From NCBI GenBank assembly GCA_039881145.1, contig JAYKKI010000009.1, positions 8,929,501-8,993,500 on the forward strand: a stretch of DNA of 64,000 nucleotides, written 5' to 3'. The notes beneath the pieces were generated by a model, which was not told the origin of the DNA, made no database searches, and saw only the letters and a program-made list of their open reading frames with translations. The position numbers and the translations under genes were made by a program. Origin of the DNA: Druceiella hillmani. Taxonomy: Eukaryota; Arthropoda; Insecta; Lepidoptera; Hepialidae. How positions within the stretch are numbered: position 1 is the stretch's first letter; every line of letters starts with the position of its first letter. This document shows, piece by piece, positions 1 through 14,199 of this stretch.

Positions 1-3000
1 ATATAAATGACGATATTAAAATAAACACAGAATAAAAGTATATTTTTAAGGCACAGAATGAAAATGCAAATATACAACGTGAACACAATGTCGAAGAAAG
101 TATGATTATAATTTTAAAAAGAAATAATACGAGAAATATATCTGTGGAAGAAGTTAACAGAAACAAAAACAGAAAAAATCGAGGAATGTCTGAAAATAGA
201 AATTATAGCAAGCATACTTTTGAAGAGAAAACGTTTTCCTGGGGATGCATTGATATTTAATGGTAGAAATGTTAATAAATTTAAGATTTTTTCTGTTAAA
301 CGAAAGAACTGAATTGAGAGAAAACAATTAAAATAACATATTTCTGGAGGAAGTAAGACAAGAAGTAAAAGATCTACTAGCTTTTGCTCATTGTCCTTTT
401 CTTGTCTGGAACAAATAAATAATAGGCCGTGCACCCAAAAATTTGAGTATTTATGTATATATATATATATTAAACAACTGTTTCGTTTTCTCATTGAAAT
501 CAGTTCAATATTTCTAAATTTGTAAGTTATAAAATATAGAATAATTGTTTTTACAATTTCTAGCCTGTTTTACCGTTGCTATAAGCTACCAATTGTCAAA
601 ATCATTTCATATTTGAGAAAAATACTGATGAAATATTTATTCCACAGAACCACTTCGATTTAGTTTTAGATGCATTTTTCACTTGTAGTTCAATTTGTAG
701 TAATATTTTACATTACAACATAATTTCGTGTAATTTCGTTTCTGTATAATCACAGGTAGAGTTATTCTTCCGAGACTGAAGTTTTCACGCAGGAAATATA
801 TTGTTGTTTACGTTTCTGCGACAATATTCCAAAATATTATATGGTTGACAAGATCTGAGAGTATCGAAAAATTAACATAAATTTTTAAAACTATATTGGG
901 TTGCATTTTGCATACATACGTATATGCTCGCTTTGCGGTACATTACCGCCTATAGGGTTTAATAAGGGTAATTGGTATATATTTATGACAAGATAAAACA
1001 ATTAGTAATTATAATCATGCTGCCGTCAATACCAAACAAATGTTTTAAAAAAATATTCTTACACATTACAAACAAGTTACACTCCTTCTAATTTCGATCA
1101 GGTAATTAGGCTGTATAAAACCAGATAAAATGAGGAATGGTAATATAATTCGGCTTTAAATGTAGGTTAAAAAATCGTTATGTTTACAAGTATAGGAAGT
1201 AATTAAATGTATAGTTTTTATAACGAAACAGGGTGCAAAATACATACTCTATAAGACTGAATTAAATCTGTAACAAACTCTCTTTAATAAGAACTTTTGA
1301 CATAGCGTATTGAGTTTCCATTTTTGTGGATTGGTTTTCGTAAATCCAGTTCTAGATGGGTAATGCAAATTAAAAACTCCCAATCAAAATAAAAAAAAAT
1401 TTAATTTATATTAACAAGAAAATGTTTCATTAAATCGTGATGTTTTAGTCGAATATTAATAGGCCTGATTTTAGGTGGTGGACGTTTTTAATCGGTTGTA
1501 ATCGAACACATACTTTAAAAAAATAATATTGCTACTTTATGAAAATTTAAATTATTGTGAACGAATAAAAGTCTTTTTCTCAACTTACAGTGTTATAATG
1601 TTTAAGTAATTTGGTATATGTGGGACTGTATTTTAATAATAACTTTTTGCACAAACAGCTAATAATTTTACGATTCCTTCAGATGCTTTCATCTGTTATA
1701 TTATTAATATTATTACAGCAGTTGTAAAACAAATATATGTTATAACATTGATGTACTAATTTTAATACACCTTTAATTGAAAATAAATCTTCCAGTCAGA
1801 AAATATGATTTAAATTAATATTTTGAGTACAATATAATCCGTAATTGTTAGTTTTGTGTTTCAAAATAATTTCTTAAATTATGGAAAATTTCATTAGCAC
1901 AATCAGTGAATATTATGAAAATTTGATTTTATTTGAGATCTAATAATTATTTGAACATGAAACAACTCAATGGCTGTCTCAAAATCATTACGCAGGCCAA
2001 AGGAACTTATCTTGTAAACGAAATAAAGCAAACATCAGCAAGCGAAATAAAGAAGAGGCCTGAGGAACCAATTTGATTTGCCAGGACTTTCAGACTTGAC
2101 ACACGGTTTCCGCCTATACAAGTGAATACGGGAATTTAACCACTTAGCGTGAAATAAATAAATTCATTTTAATTACAAACCGCGTGGCAATTTATCTAGC
2201 TGCCCCTGGGGAGATTTGCTATTAGGTTTTGTGGGGCAATATCGCATGCCGGGTTAAATATGTTTATTTTTTACTTTCTATTTTATTTATACATTACAGT
2301 AGTACCTTTTTTCTAATATCAATTTTATATAAATAAATTATATTAAAAGTAGATGTGCGATGACTTAATTTATCTAAATTATTAGATTCTCTTAAATGTT
2401 ACTTTAATTCAATAATTCTAAAATCAGAAACTTGAACTAATTTCATTGTTCACTTGTTTGTATTAAATTTTTTATGTGTATACCAAGAATTGACTTAATG
2501 TTTGATAAAGGTGAAATTTTTTTAACTTGAACATAATTCGATTTATTTATGTTTCCAAACTCATGTACTAATTTATATATGATGTTAAAAGATCTTGCAA
2601 TATGGTATATAAACACACCGTCACTAATTAAATAAGCATACTTTCAGACTTCATGTGTTCGCTAAATTTCAATGGAGATTTCATGATCAAAATGGGAACA
2701 ATCGACATTTGAGCCGACAAATCTAGCTTGTCAGTCCACCAATCTGGATTACAGTCAATCGAATAAGGTAGACTATAGTCCTCCAAGCAATAATTTTTCA
2801 ATTATTTTTATGTACTTATTTTAGTTCTTTTTATAACTTAGGAGTTTTCTGAAAAAAAAAAATTAGTTTTCAGTATTTATTTTACTCAAATTTATAAGTT
2901 TAATTCAAAATCATTACCTAATAATTTGTATCGCTTAAATGTTAATAGTTCCAATTAAAATAGAAGCCATAATTTGTTAACTTGTGTAATATATCCCCAA

Positions 3001-5718
3001 ATGAAACGAATATGTCTGTTCTGTGCAATATTATATGATTAACTAATTGAATACACATTCTCGTGTTTTCTATAATTCGACCATATAACTTAAACATATT
3101 TGTTTAACATATCTGTGCATTTAAAATCGAAAACGCTTAAATCTATAAAGTCAACACTAACAGCGCTTTTGGCGAATATTGAAGTGACAACTCCAACATC
3201 TAAGTCCATTGGCAACTTGATGCAATAATTTAAATGTTGCCAGGCAATGTTCTAATCGAATCACCTGCAGCCACCCGCAGTCCACTTAGCCTTCTGTGCA
3301 GTACAGTCATTACAAAATTTAGCAAAATGTCTTTTATTAGTAATGTATATTTTTATTATAAACTAGATGTGTATATTTCATGCTTAAGTGAGATTTTATT
3401 TAGCGATAATTGATGTATTAAATAAAATTTTGTATTAATTACTGAGGTGTACGTTTATTTCTAAGTGCCAAGAAGGAATAATATCTACGTGACTTATGTG
3501 AAACTGTTATCTGTTATGTAAAAAGAAATATAACATATTAAGTCCAAGTGAAATACATAGCGTTACGTAAGTTCTTAATGTAAACAATGACGAAGGGGTT
3601 CTTAATAAAATTTATGACACGGTTTTAAGTTATATTTAATTATAATTCAACTTGAGACTATTTTTTTTCAAGCAGTAATTAATTCCGACAAGCAAACACT
3701 TATTAGCTAATTTCTTCTCATCATAGCTGCATAGAAAACATCGTGAATTTTTTATGTTCTTGATCAGTTTTCCTTACCGATCCTACATTTTTATTTGGAT
3801 TCGAAGCCTACAATTTCAAGCCAATTTTAAATGGTAGTGGAATTTATGGTCTAGTAAAAAGTAGATTTTAATATATGATTTAAAATAAGATTTCACAAAA
3901 AAACTGGGAATCTTTTCAGATTCGAGTTGTGTTCGAGCTAGTGCATTAATATTTTTTACAAAATTTTATTACTATAAAATTACTTAGCTCTATAAAAATA
4001 AATTAAATATTTGTAAATAAATTGAAAGAAATCGACAAACAAATAGAATTTCCCAAACGTGCAACAATGTGTAACTATTATTACTCTTACCTCTCTAAAC
4101 CATAGCTCATTTTCCATAAAAATAATGCAGGCTGCAATTTGGATGTGCAAAAATGACCTAATCGTTTTTATAATACATCCGCTTATTTACCGGGAATAAA
4201 ATTTTTGTCTAAATTTTCATTTGACTTATATATCAAAATGAGTCCGATTCAACGGTTACTAATATTATTAAATACATCTAAATTTATTAATATTTAATAC
4301 GGAAGATATTACCTTTAGTGACTTGTTCTTCTGGCGACGATTTTGAAATATTTGTTACATGTTGTATGATATAATTTTTTTCCTTTATTTACGTATACCT
4401 TGAAATAAAACCTGGCACCTTGGCTTCCAATAGAAAGCAGTAACCTTTGGAAAGAAGGACGTTGAAATATTGCTTCAAATAAAATATTTATTTCACGGAT
4501 ATATTGACACATAATATAACGTGCAAATATGTCGTTTTTTTATGTTGTTTTGTCGGTTATAATTTTTTATACCCTTTTGAACAATATTAAGTAAAAAATC
4601 TAATAATAATTTCTGCTTCAAATTATTTTAAATATTTGATGGCTACATAATATCTAACGTAATATATTAACTACATTCGCTCTTTTCGCTTTTCATTGTT
4701 CACCATTTGTTTATTTTTAACGTATTTATAAAAAATATGTAAACTAACATAAATAAAATATAATAAAACCTAATAACACTTCAAATAAGTTCGCATCTTA
4801 TGCCTCTGGTGACTGTACCACATGTTCATACAACTTCGGCCACCCTTTTCATACATATAACGTTTAGAGAGTAATACAAGTTGTTAGTCATTTGAAATGG
4901 GACTTCTCACCGGTGCTTGATTAATTTCTGTTACATATCAATATATAATGCCTTCCAAAGGGGTGAATATCAGCAGTGAAGGTTCTACGAAAAAAAATTG
5001 ACATTACAATATTATCGAATGTAGTTTGCTTAGTTTTGTTTGTTATTAGGCAGGCACTAGACCTGGAGTTATTTATAAATATTTAATGAGGGATTTCAAG
5101 TGAACACGTGCCAGTAACAAAGTGAACGAACTCGTACCTATGTTTAGAAATAGAAATTTAATGGTGGTAAGTAATATCCAATTACTATTTTGTTTCATTT
5201 GTTGTCATCGATCATCATTTTGAGTTTGACAATGTAATTTTGCTATTAATCATTCTGATGAGACTTATGGTATAGGATTTATTTATTTATTAAGTCTCCT
5301 CTGTTTATTTGATGCGATATTACAAATCCTTCGACCTGAGATATTTTTTCACCTCACTGATTTTATTAATTTTATTTTTTTCTATTTCGTTACATTACTT
5401 TCCTATTCATATTAGTTTATCTGTTTTATTTTTATTTTTAAATCTACATTTTTATTTGGTCTCGGTTTATTTTTTTATACAAATTTTAGTCAGATTTAAT
5501 TACCACACTCGGAATATGGAGTATTGCTCGTATATTTTAACGATATAGCCATATATAGCCTTGGTGATGAAGATTCGATTCAGTGCAAACTTTTTATGAA
5601 ACAGTATTTACATAACTGCCGCAATATTTCATTAGCAAGTTTTTTGAATTGAATCTAGTATAAATATAGAAGAATCAATAAACAGATTTAATTAACGTCG
5701 TTTTATTTCAGTTGTAAA

Positions 5719-5760
5719 TACACTGCTAATGACAAATGGTACACTGCTAATGACAAATTT
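5719..5760. repeat. 21 bp tandem duplication in L1
   Basis: Two units of TACACTGCTAATGACAAAT plus two variable bases. The same pair is at 36,173-36,214 in L2; not duplicated in the right arms. Confidence 0.9.
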
Positions 5761-6143
5761 CAATGTTTAATATGATGTTCCCTATTGAATATAAAATTAA
5801 TACCAATAAATATTTCCGGTTTTTAATATACATGACCGGTTATGGCGAAAACTAATTTTTGACTTACTCATTGAACTTTCCTTTGTTCATATTTTATACA
5901 AACTATATAAATGTTTTTGCAAGAACAAGTGTAATAACTTTATATATTATGAAATTGTAACAGAGTAAATTCTGCATATGAAAATGTTTTTAAAAGAATT
6001 ATTGATTTCATACAGAATGATAAAAGAAGCCAGAAAACCTTTTTTATTATTTAATACTATTTTGTACATCAATCATGATATGAACAACTTATGAGAGAAC
6101 ATTTTTTTTTTATAACGAATTTCGAGGAAGTGAATCCGTAGGG

Positions 6144-6188
6144 CACAGCCAGTAAAACATAAGCATACACACAGCCAGTAAAACATAA
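6144..6188. repeat. Two 26 bp-spaced units, CACAGCCAGTAAAACATAA
   Basis: Units start at 6,144 and 6,170. The inverted equivalent in R1 (14,128-14,199) has three related units. Confidence 0.85.
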
Positions 6189-7938
6189 ACAGTTACGAAT
6201 TCATGACTAAAAAGGTATTAGACATTAAATTTAATTACAAATTATTTTTATTTGAAATTGTATTCCTAATAAAAGTGGAGGAAGTCATTTATATCGTTAA
6301 AATTTTTCTGAATTTTTTGATCATTCTTTTAGCATTTAATCCTAACTACGAAGAAAGAATAAAAACAAAATAGGTATGTGTATATTCACCATTCACATAA
6401 TGTGATATATGTAAAGTGTAAACAATAAAGGCAATTTAATATATGCAATCTAAATAAAGGTAAATGGTAAAAGTTATTTTCTAAAACAATAATTTATTCG
6501 GAATAAATCGGAATGCATCGATTTCTTGTCAAGCTAAAGGTGAGGCTAGGCTGTATGAGACATCAGTAGCTAATACTGCAATGCTTTAACTATATAGTTT
6601 CCAATAGTGAGGTACTTGCGCAAAACATAAAGTTAGTCAAATCGACACATGACAAGGAAATAATTTACCATTAATAAGTTATCCGAAAATAAAATGCGAA
6701 ACATGCGCATTACTTTGTCTAATACGTAAAAAAATCACAAAGATGGTTAAAAAACTGCAGCTTAATAGTTAATTCTATAATGTTATTTTTCTACAAATAA
6801 TAACTTTTTAGTATTTACATTAATCTACATTCACAAGAACATAGCATTGTTCGGAATGATGTGAACAACAGCGTGTTATAATGGTGTACGCTTATATTAT
6901 ATAGACTTAATTTAGGAATGGAAAATTTATGGCGAATTTCTTGAAATAAAACAAAGGAGTAAAAAGAAGAGTATCTATGATATCTTTATAGTAAAAAGAA
7001 GAGTATCTTTTAGATGCATCTCTCATAAAACAAGTTAATCATTGAAAATTAATTTGTTAAAACTAATTCTTTCATTCCAATATAAATATTTCTGATTTCC
7101 CCGAATCATACATTATATCGGATATGACTTGAATTTGTACTGAAGGATGTATTTTCCGTTTTTTTTCACAAATTTTAGAAGGGTATTTTGATAATCCAAC
7201 TAAAAGCTTTGTTTTTGTTAATTCCCTTATTTTACATTTTTCTATTTGTCTTTTACGTTGCTTGGAATGGTAAAATTATTTTTTAAATTTGTTATCACCA
7301 CACGAATATAATGTTATCTGGAGAGAAACTCCCGATGACTCAAATTATTACGTACAATTACATTTCTTTTGATTAAAATCTGAAAGTGTAAGCAAAAATT
7401 TAAATAAAAATTTATTAGTACCTTTTTGCCAAGAAAGCAATTAAGACATTTTATGATAAAGACCGATATTCCCTTAACGACATACTATATTTTTACTAGG
7501 AAATATAGAAGTTACTCAATAAGAGATGATGTGAGGGAATAATAATGATGTTAACAACGTATAACAAATATTTGAAGAAAATGTTAAATTTAATTATTAT
7601 TTTAAATTAATCAACATCAAAATATTCAGTCTCATCGATCTATCTTTAAAATCCTTGTACCATGTGTTTGTTTCCTTAATACATATTAAATTGTTTTAAG
7701 AACTTTTTTTTCTTTGCTGAATTTAGTGACATCTTTTGTATAATATATCTGTAATAATTTCTGTATTATATGTATTGTATTATATATCTGTTTACTTATA
7801 AAACTTGTATTCATAGATGGGTATACATTCAACAGTACAAATTGTTTGAAATATATTTCTATACATAAATCACCAAAAATCACGAGATCTTCAAACGATT
7901 TACAAATATTACTTGTTTAGCATTTAATTTCGTGTATT

Positions 7939-8356
7939 ATTTTGGTTATGTTCATTAGCTGTTACAAATTAGTAACGTGAAAATACGAATTATTAAGTAA
8001 GTATATTTGTTTTTATTTTAAAACATCTCCCATTACAATTTTCTATAACGATAAGAAGAAGTGATAGACAAACTACCAAGTGTCTATAACTAAAATGTAA
8101 GACTATACTAAACTTTTACACATGCTCACTCGTAAACACTAAATTGCACAAAAATATCTACATTAAAGAAATTATGGGATATTTAATATTGTAAAAAACA
8201 AATTATTTATTCATTCTTGTCATACTTTCAACACAGTTCACGAGATATATGCCATTAAACTTTTTACAAAAATGAAAGATTTATCTTTTCATTTCATACA
8301 TCATTTTGATTAAGATCATTAGCTGTTACAAATTAGTTACGTATAAATACGAACAT
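7939..8356. repeat. Imperfect direct repeat of about 50 bp, 360 bp apart
   Basis: 7,939-7,989 and 8,300-8,356 share TCATTAGCTGTTACAAATTA followed by GT.ACGT..AAATACGAA. Present again in module 2 (38,395-38,450 and 38,757-38,812). Lies at the outer edge of the arm, next to the spacer. Confidence 0.8.
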
Positions 8357-10057
8357 ATGAGTGACTGTGAATCTTCAACAGAGCACAAGTTATCGACCTA
8401 AGTTACTCGTAACTAAACGTACCGACATTGAACAAACACGTGCGATAAGAATAAATACAATTTCTTTTATTCTTCTGCAGAAGAACTAAGATGCTTTGGA
8501 CGAATTATTAAACTATTGAATAATGTTTTTTTAATTAATTCAGTACCACTTTATTTTCTTTATCGAATTGTAGTTTTATTTGATTTATCAATGATGGACC
8601 GGAATTCCATGAATGAAGACCTAATTTAAATTAGAATAAATTTCGAAGAGACTTGCTCCAGAATTTAACAATCGCTATTAATTAATACAGATGGCAATTA
8701 ATTGATAAAAATATTGAAACCAAAACATGAACATAAAATATTGAATAGATGTGATTAACATAACGATTGTTTTTTGTGTTATATTATCATTATATAAGGA
8801 GTCAGTCCATTTTCTTAAAAAAATTACTTCATAATTGGTAGTTAAAGACAATTTTTATTTATTTTCAATGTACGAAATATTTCGTTAAGCCTTTTATTTG
8901 GACTTGGAATGAATTGTCGAGATAAGATAAAAGTAAATTCTGTTTAATTCAACGTAGACTAAATTCAAAGTCAGGAATATAAAACAATTCCAAAATTGAA
9001 TATTAATTCTATAAACGTTTTGATTATTAAGATTTTATTTTAATTGGAGCTAACCCTTCAAGAAAAACTTGCCTCTTTCGACTTTTCTTAAATTTCTGAA
9101 CAAAAAGTTAATATATTAAAAAAAGGATTTTTGAATGCAAAAGAATACTCGAAGGATAATTGTAAACCTTTGAAAACTTTGAAATTTTAGTCAAAATCAT
9201 TTCCTTTTAATCAAGCGCATTGACGTTGCTTCGTTGCTTTGTATGTAAAAATATATTTTTTTATTTTTATAGTAGCCAGTTGTAAAACATTGATATTATG
9301 TTACATGATGATATAACATTAAATTTTCTATAATTTTTCACAAAAGCATAAAAACATTTAAGTAAGAATACATAAAATTTTACAAGGATTTATTTTATCA
9401 AATTATGTTGCAAAATATTAATAATTTGCGAAATAATACGAAAAAAAGTACTAGTAAACGTCAAAATAACAAAGAGCCATATTACATGGCACTACCTTAT
9501 TTATAAACGTTGTTATAAAAGCTGGTCCGTGTTTTCATTCAACATTTTTGTTTCAGTATTAATAGTGGATGAGATACAATTAATGTTTTCAAAACAGTTT
9601 TTCCTAAATGTGTAATTAGTTTTAACAAATTCCTCACTATTCATCGTATTGTGTATTAGTTTCTGTTAACAGTATAGTATTTTCGTTGTAAGAATATTTT
9701 TTTGAAAAGTAAGGTAGAAGTGAAGAGAAAAAGTAGAAGGGAACATTACATTCTTGGCGCGCCTGTTTTTAACTAGAATTTATTAATAATATATTTTAAT
9801 GCATCTTAAAATTTAAAGTAATCGAAATTCAATTTCATCTAGGAGTCTATATTTAAAAATAGCATTTTGCACAGTGGGAATCTAAATAGACAGTGGAAGA
9901 ATTGAAACTCGAAATTGAAACCACTAAACCTACTACAAACACGACTCCAAGAGAATGTGCACAGATTCTGACAATGTCTAAACATTAGTGTTGGATAGTG
10001 ATAACGCTACGTCTAAAACATTGAGAAAACTATTGGAAAACGACTAGTGGTTATTGG

Positions 10058-10115
10058 CTTAAAGCGCACATCAGCGCCTTCTAGCGCCCGCAACAGTAAA
10101 AGCGCGTCAATTTTA
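10058..10115. promoter_or_regulatory. GC patch with a CTCF-like match, spacer 1
   Basis: GCGCCTTCTAGCGC at 10,074-10,087 resembles the insect CTCF core (GCGCCATCTAGTGG), with 11 of 14 positions agreeing by my count. Flanked by further GCGC strings. Retained in spacer 2 at 40,229-40,242. A resemblance only; no binding evidence. Confidence 0.25.
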
Positions 10116-13100
10116 TTTGCACGCTTCAAATTAACGATCCTGGTCAATGTTTACGTGAATAATATAAAAATAACGAAAGACGTCAATTATGACTTATATT
10201 ACACGTATGTTTTTCTATATATTGTGTTTTAACAACGTTTTAATTGTTCCTACGATATTTTTATAGAAAAAAATATCAATTGTAGTTTAGATCTAGCTTG
10301 TCTTGTTGTTTATTGTAAAGTAGAGAAAAATACCTAATGAATGCTTTTCTTAACAAATAATAACGAACTATTAGACAAAAATCAACAGTTTTAAAAAAGT
10401 AGCAATGCACGTTAAAAATAAAAAGATTAATTGAACTATTATATAATGGTATTTAGTAACATAGAAAAGGTGTTTAATAAACAATTAAGAAGCTATATCT
10501 TACAATTGTTGCCAAAAATCTATTTTATTTGTTATTGATAAATTGTGTATTCCATTGATTAATAATAAGCAAAAGATTTGCTATTTGAGAACAGTGTCTA
10601 AACGACAAACTAAAAACTTACTTTACGGTGAAGCATTAAAAGTTATAAAGTGTTTAACATTTACTGTTCATTATACATTGCCAAGGTAATACATGTTTTG
10701 TGAGTATTTCTCTTTAATTCTGTTAGTACATAAGTTTTTTGTTATAACTTAGTTACATTCTCGAACAAGCACATCACGAAATTTTATTTAAAAACTCTCG
10801 AAAACGAATTAAATATTAACGAATGTTCAAAGCAGCTAATAAGAATACATATGTTGTTTTGCATTAGATGCGCGTAATGGTACGTATAATCAAATAAACT
10901 TGTCGCTTTGAAGAATTAATTATTTCCAAACTAAATTATTAAACGCAAACCGCGTGTTCATGTTTCGTAATAGCGAAGCTATGAAAATTTCTAAATTGGG
11001 TAAAATCTTCTTGACCAATTTGATCAGACCGGAAGTCTCCCGGGGACACTGGGACAACTTATAATGCGATTTTATAGCCAACATTGGACTATGCAGTACA
11101 GCCCAATTGATTCAATTTCCTTATTCACTTGTTTCATCAAAAGTTATATTTGCTGGTTAAAAGGCCGAGCAAACCAAATTTGTATCTTGTGACATATACA
11201 ACGCATCCACTTTTTTATTTCGTCCATTTAGAAATTCTTTTTTTTAAATAAGATAAGAGGCTTTGTTCACGGAATATTCGATGCTTTTGCTGAATCATTT
11301 CAAATATTAAGGCCGAAAGCGTATGTGACTAGAAAATATAAATTTTATGTTTAATTACTAGTATTCCATTTACCATGTTATTTTTTTTAAGAAAAAATCT
11401 AGATACCATAAATATTGCAACAATTGAGTTATTCCTACGGAACGATGGAGAGAGTTGCATATTGTTCTTTATGTACATATTGTTTTGTATACAAATCATG
11501 TAAGATATTCTTACTACACGACGCTAAACTATATAACGATTACACCCTATAAATTGTCACGCGATCTCATTATTTTGTCTCGCAGTTCCGAACTTGAGTT
11601 TACCTTCAGTAATCATTCCAGTTGAAAAAGAAGCAACAATAAAACTGCTGATGTATCTGGGTATTTTAAATTGAAGAAATTAAAAAAAAATTGAAATGAC
11701 TCTGCTGCCCCATCTGGGTATATTGAATTGATTTCACTCTTAATGATCATTTATTGGCTAATACCTTTTTAGTGATGAATTCGTGACTTGTCTATAATGG
11801 TTGTCGAAAGTTTGTACATATTTTATTATAAGGTATAAATAAACCGAAGTCCACTCAGTTAATGGCTGTTAGTATTGATACCTTCAAAGGCATTGCGATA
11901 AACAAAATTGATTCAAATCTACATCAGTACGTGCCCTTTTACGTCGTTCTTCAATGTTTAATTCAATGACCTTGTGAACGACAAACATGTTTTAAAGTCA
12001 ATGGTCTTGTAAAGGACGAATATGAGGTTTAGTACCAAATCTGAACTAAATTCCAAAAAAAGAAGTTCTGAGTACCTGCTTTCATATCAAGGATCTTATT
12101 CATTGGTAGTTATTTCCAGATACGGTGAATGCCAAAATTTGGCATCAGTAATTAAATCGACGGGCTGAATTAACAGTATCGGGTTTAATTTATGCCTGAT
12201 AACATTAGACAATATACATCGATATATACTATTATAGAATCTCTGGGCTAGTATGTATACACAGAACGTACATCAACTTTCAGATTTGTTTGCTGAAAGC
12301 ATATTGCCATTTATGGGTTAGACTTGTTAGCCAGCCCGATATTACAAGCAGTATTGAATACAATTAATTGAAACAAATGCGAGAGTTTTTATTTCAAACA
12401 ACTTGTATGATTGAATGTATACCCATATATGAATACATAAATACATGTTTTTTAAGTAAACATATACATAATACAAGACATATAATATCGAAATTATTAC
12501 AGATATGTAATATACAGAAGATGACACTAAATTCTACAAAGTTAAAAGTTCTTAAAACAATTTAATATGTATTAAGGAAACAAACACAAGGTATAAGGAT
12601 TTTAAAGATGGATCCATTAGAATGAATATTTGATATTTATTCATTTGAAAAAATAATTAAATATAACATTTTCTTCAAATGTTTTTATACATTGTTAACA
12701 TCATTATTATTCCCTCACATCATCTCTTACTGAGCAACTTCTATATTTCCCAGTAAGAATATAGTATGTTGTTAAGAGAATATTGGTCTTTATTATAAAA
12801 TGTCTTAAATGCTTTCTTGGCAAAAAGGTACTAATGTATTTTTTTCAATTTTTGATTATACTTTCAGATTTACATCAACAGATATGTAATTATATATAAT
12901 AATATGATACATCGAGTATTCTCTCTAAATAACATTATATTTGTGAGGTGGTAACAGATTTAAGAAATCGTAATGCCATTCTAAGCAACTTAAAAAATAA
13001 ATAGAAAAATGTGAAATAAGGGAATGAACAAAAACAAAGTATTAACATGGATTACCAAAATACCCTTATAAAATTTGTGAAAAATAAAATGTGTCCTTCA

Positions 13101-14127
13101 GTACAAATTCAAATCATATCCCATATAGTGTATAATTCGGGGACATCAAAAATATTTATATTGGAATGAAAGAATTAGTTTTAACAATTTATTTTAACGA
13201 TTAACTTGTTTATGAGTGACATATCCAAAAGTTATAGATCTTTTAGGTACGACGCTGAATTGTTTATATCTATTTTAAATTCAGCCTTGTATAAACATTA
13301 TATTCCTTGTTATTTTTAAAAATATTTTGTTCTGTACTTTACCAAACTTGCTCAATTTCTTAGAATTGATACGCGATGATGTATCGTTCTTTGTTTTATT
13401 TCAAGAACGTTACGAGTAGAGTTTTCCATTCCTAAATTAAGTCAATATAATATACACGTACACAATTATAACACGTTGTTGCACACATCATTCGGAACAA
13501 TGCTACGTTCTTGTGAATGTAGATTAATGTTAATACTGAGAGGTTGTTATTTGTATAACAATAACATTATAGAATTAATTTTGTGTTTTTTTTACATGTA
13601 ACACAAACTTATTAATAATTTTATACATATTACACAAAATAATGCGCATGTTTCGCATTTTATTTTCGGTAACTTGATAACGGTACATTATTTCTTTGTC
13701 ATGTTTCGATTTGACTAACTTTATGTTTTGGTCATGTATGTCACTATTGGAGACTACACAGTTGAAGTATTGCAGTATTAGCTACTGATATTGCGTACAG
13801 CCTAATTTGCTTGACAAGAAATCGATGTAATCCGAGTTATTTCGAATAAATAATTATTTTCAAAAATAACCTTTTATAATTTACCTTTATTTATATTGCA
13901 TAAATGCCATTGCCTTTGTGAATTACACTTTACATATATTACATTACATGAATGATGGATATATACATATTTATTTGATTTTAATTCTTTCTTCGTGGTT
14001 ATGATTAAACGCAAAAATGATGTTCGTAATTATTAACAATAAAATGACTACCTCCACTTTTATTAGGAATACAATTTCAGTTAAAAATAATTTATGATAC
14101 AATTTAATATGTGTAGTTGTATGTTTG

Positions 14128-14199
14128 TTTATGTTTGACTGGCTGTGTATGTTTATATTTTACGGGCTGTATATATTTACGTTTTACTGGCTGTGCCCC
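14128..14199. repeat. Three 24 bp tandem units in R1
   Basis: Units at 14,128, 14,152 and 14,176 share TTTA..TTT.AC.GGCTGT. They are the reverse complement of the two-unit repeat at 6,144-6,188, so the unit number differs between arms. Confidence 0.85.

Larger units (their letters stand above)
1..7925 (+). repeat. Left arm L1 of palindromic module 1
   Basis: Direct-orientation copy of 29,819-38,380 (position 1 matches 29,819). The part from about 1,745 to 7,925 also matches the reverse complement of 12,340-19,640 (R1). Anchor pairs read by eye include 5,280-5,350 with 15,225-15,300, 7,640-7,720 with 12,545-12,610, and 3,190-3,220 with 17,270-17,300. Identity to L2 is very high and to R1 about 80-85%. 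Compared with L2, L1 lacks about 80 bp after 117, about 350 bp near 225, about 134 bp near 1,252 and 18 bp near 2,690. The copy at L3 (and R3 for the third) carries the 1,252 segment, so that one is a deletion in L1. No gene is recognisable; frames are short and broken between copies. Confidence 0.9.
7926..12339 (+). repeat. Spacer 1 between the palindrome arms
   Basis: About 4.4 kb of non-coding-looking sequence between L1 and R1, repeated as spacer 2 at 38,381-42,495. It contains an imperfect direct repeat of about 50 bp (7,939-7,989 and 8,300-8,356), a block that recurs diverged at 28,045-28,385, a small GC patch at 10,058-10,115, and a GC-richer stretch at 11,015-11,085 that looks like an old copy of arm sequence. 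Relative to spacer 2 it has about 65 extra bases at 9,480-9,545 and about 260 extra at 9,612-9,870. Frames in the region are short and not conserved. Confidence 0.8.

Noticed and set aside
5309..5548. Identical 79-codon frames at 5,309 and 35,763
   Set aside because: They open at TTG, lie in the tract where L1 and L2 are identical, so their agreement carries no coding evidence, and the frame differs from the one open in R2.
7686..12565. Matching 65-codon frames at 7,686, 12,368 and 38,141
   Set aside because: They reflect DNA homology of the arms. Composition is low in complexity and no domain is visible.
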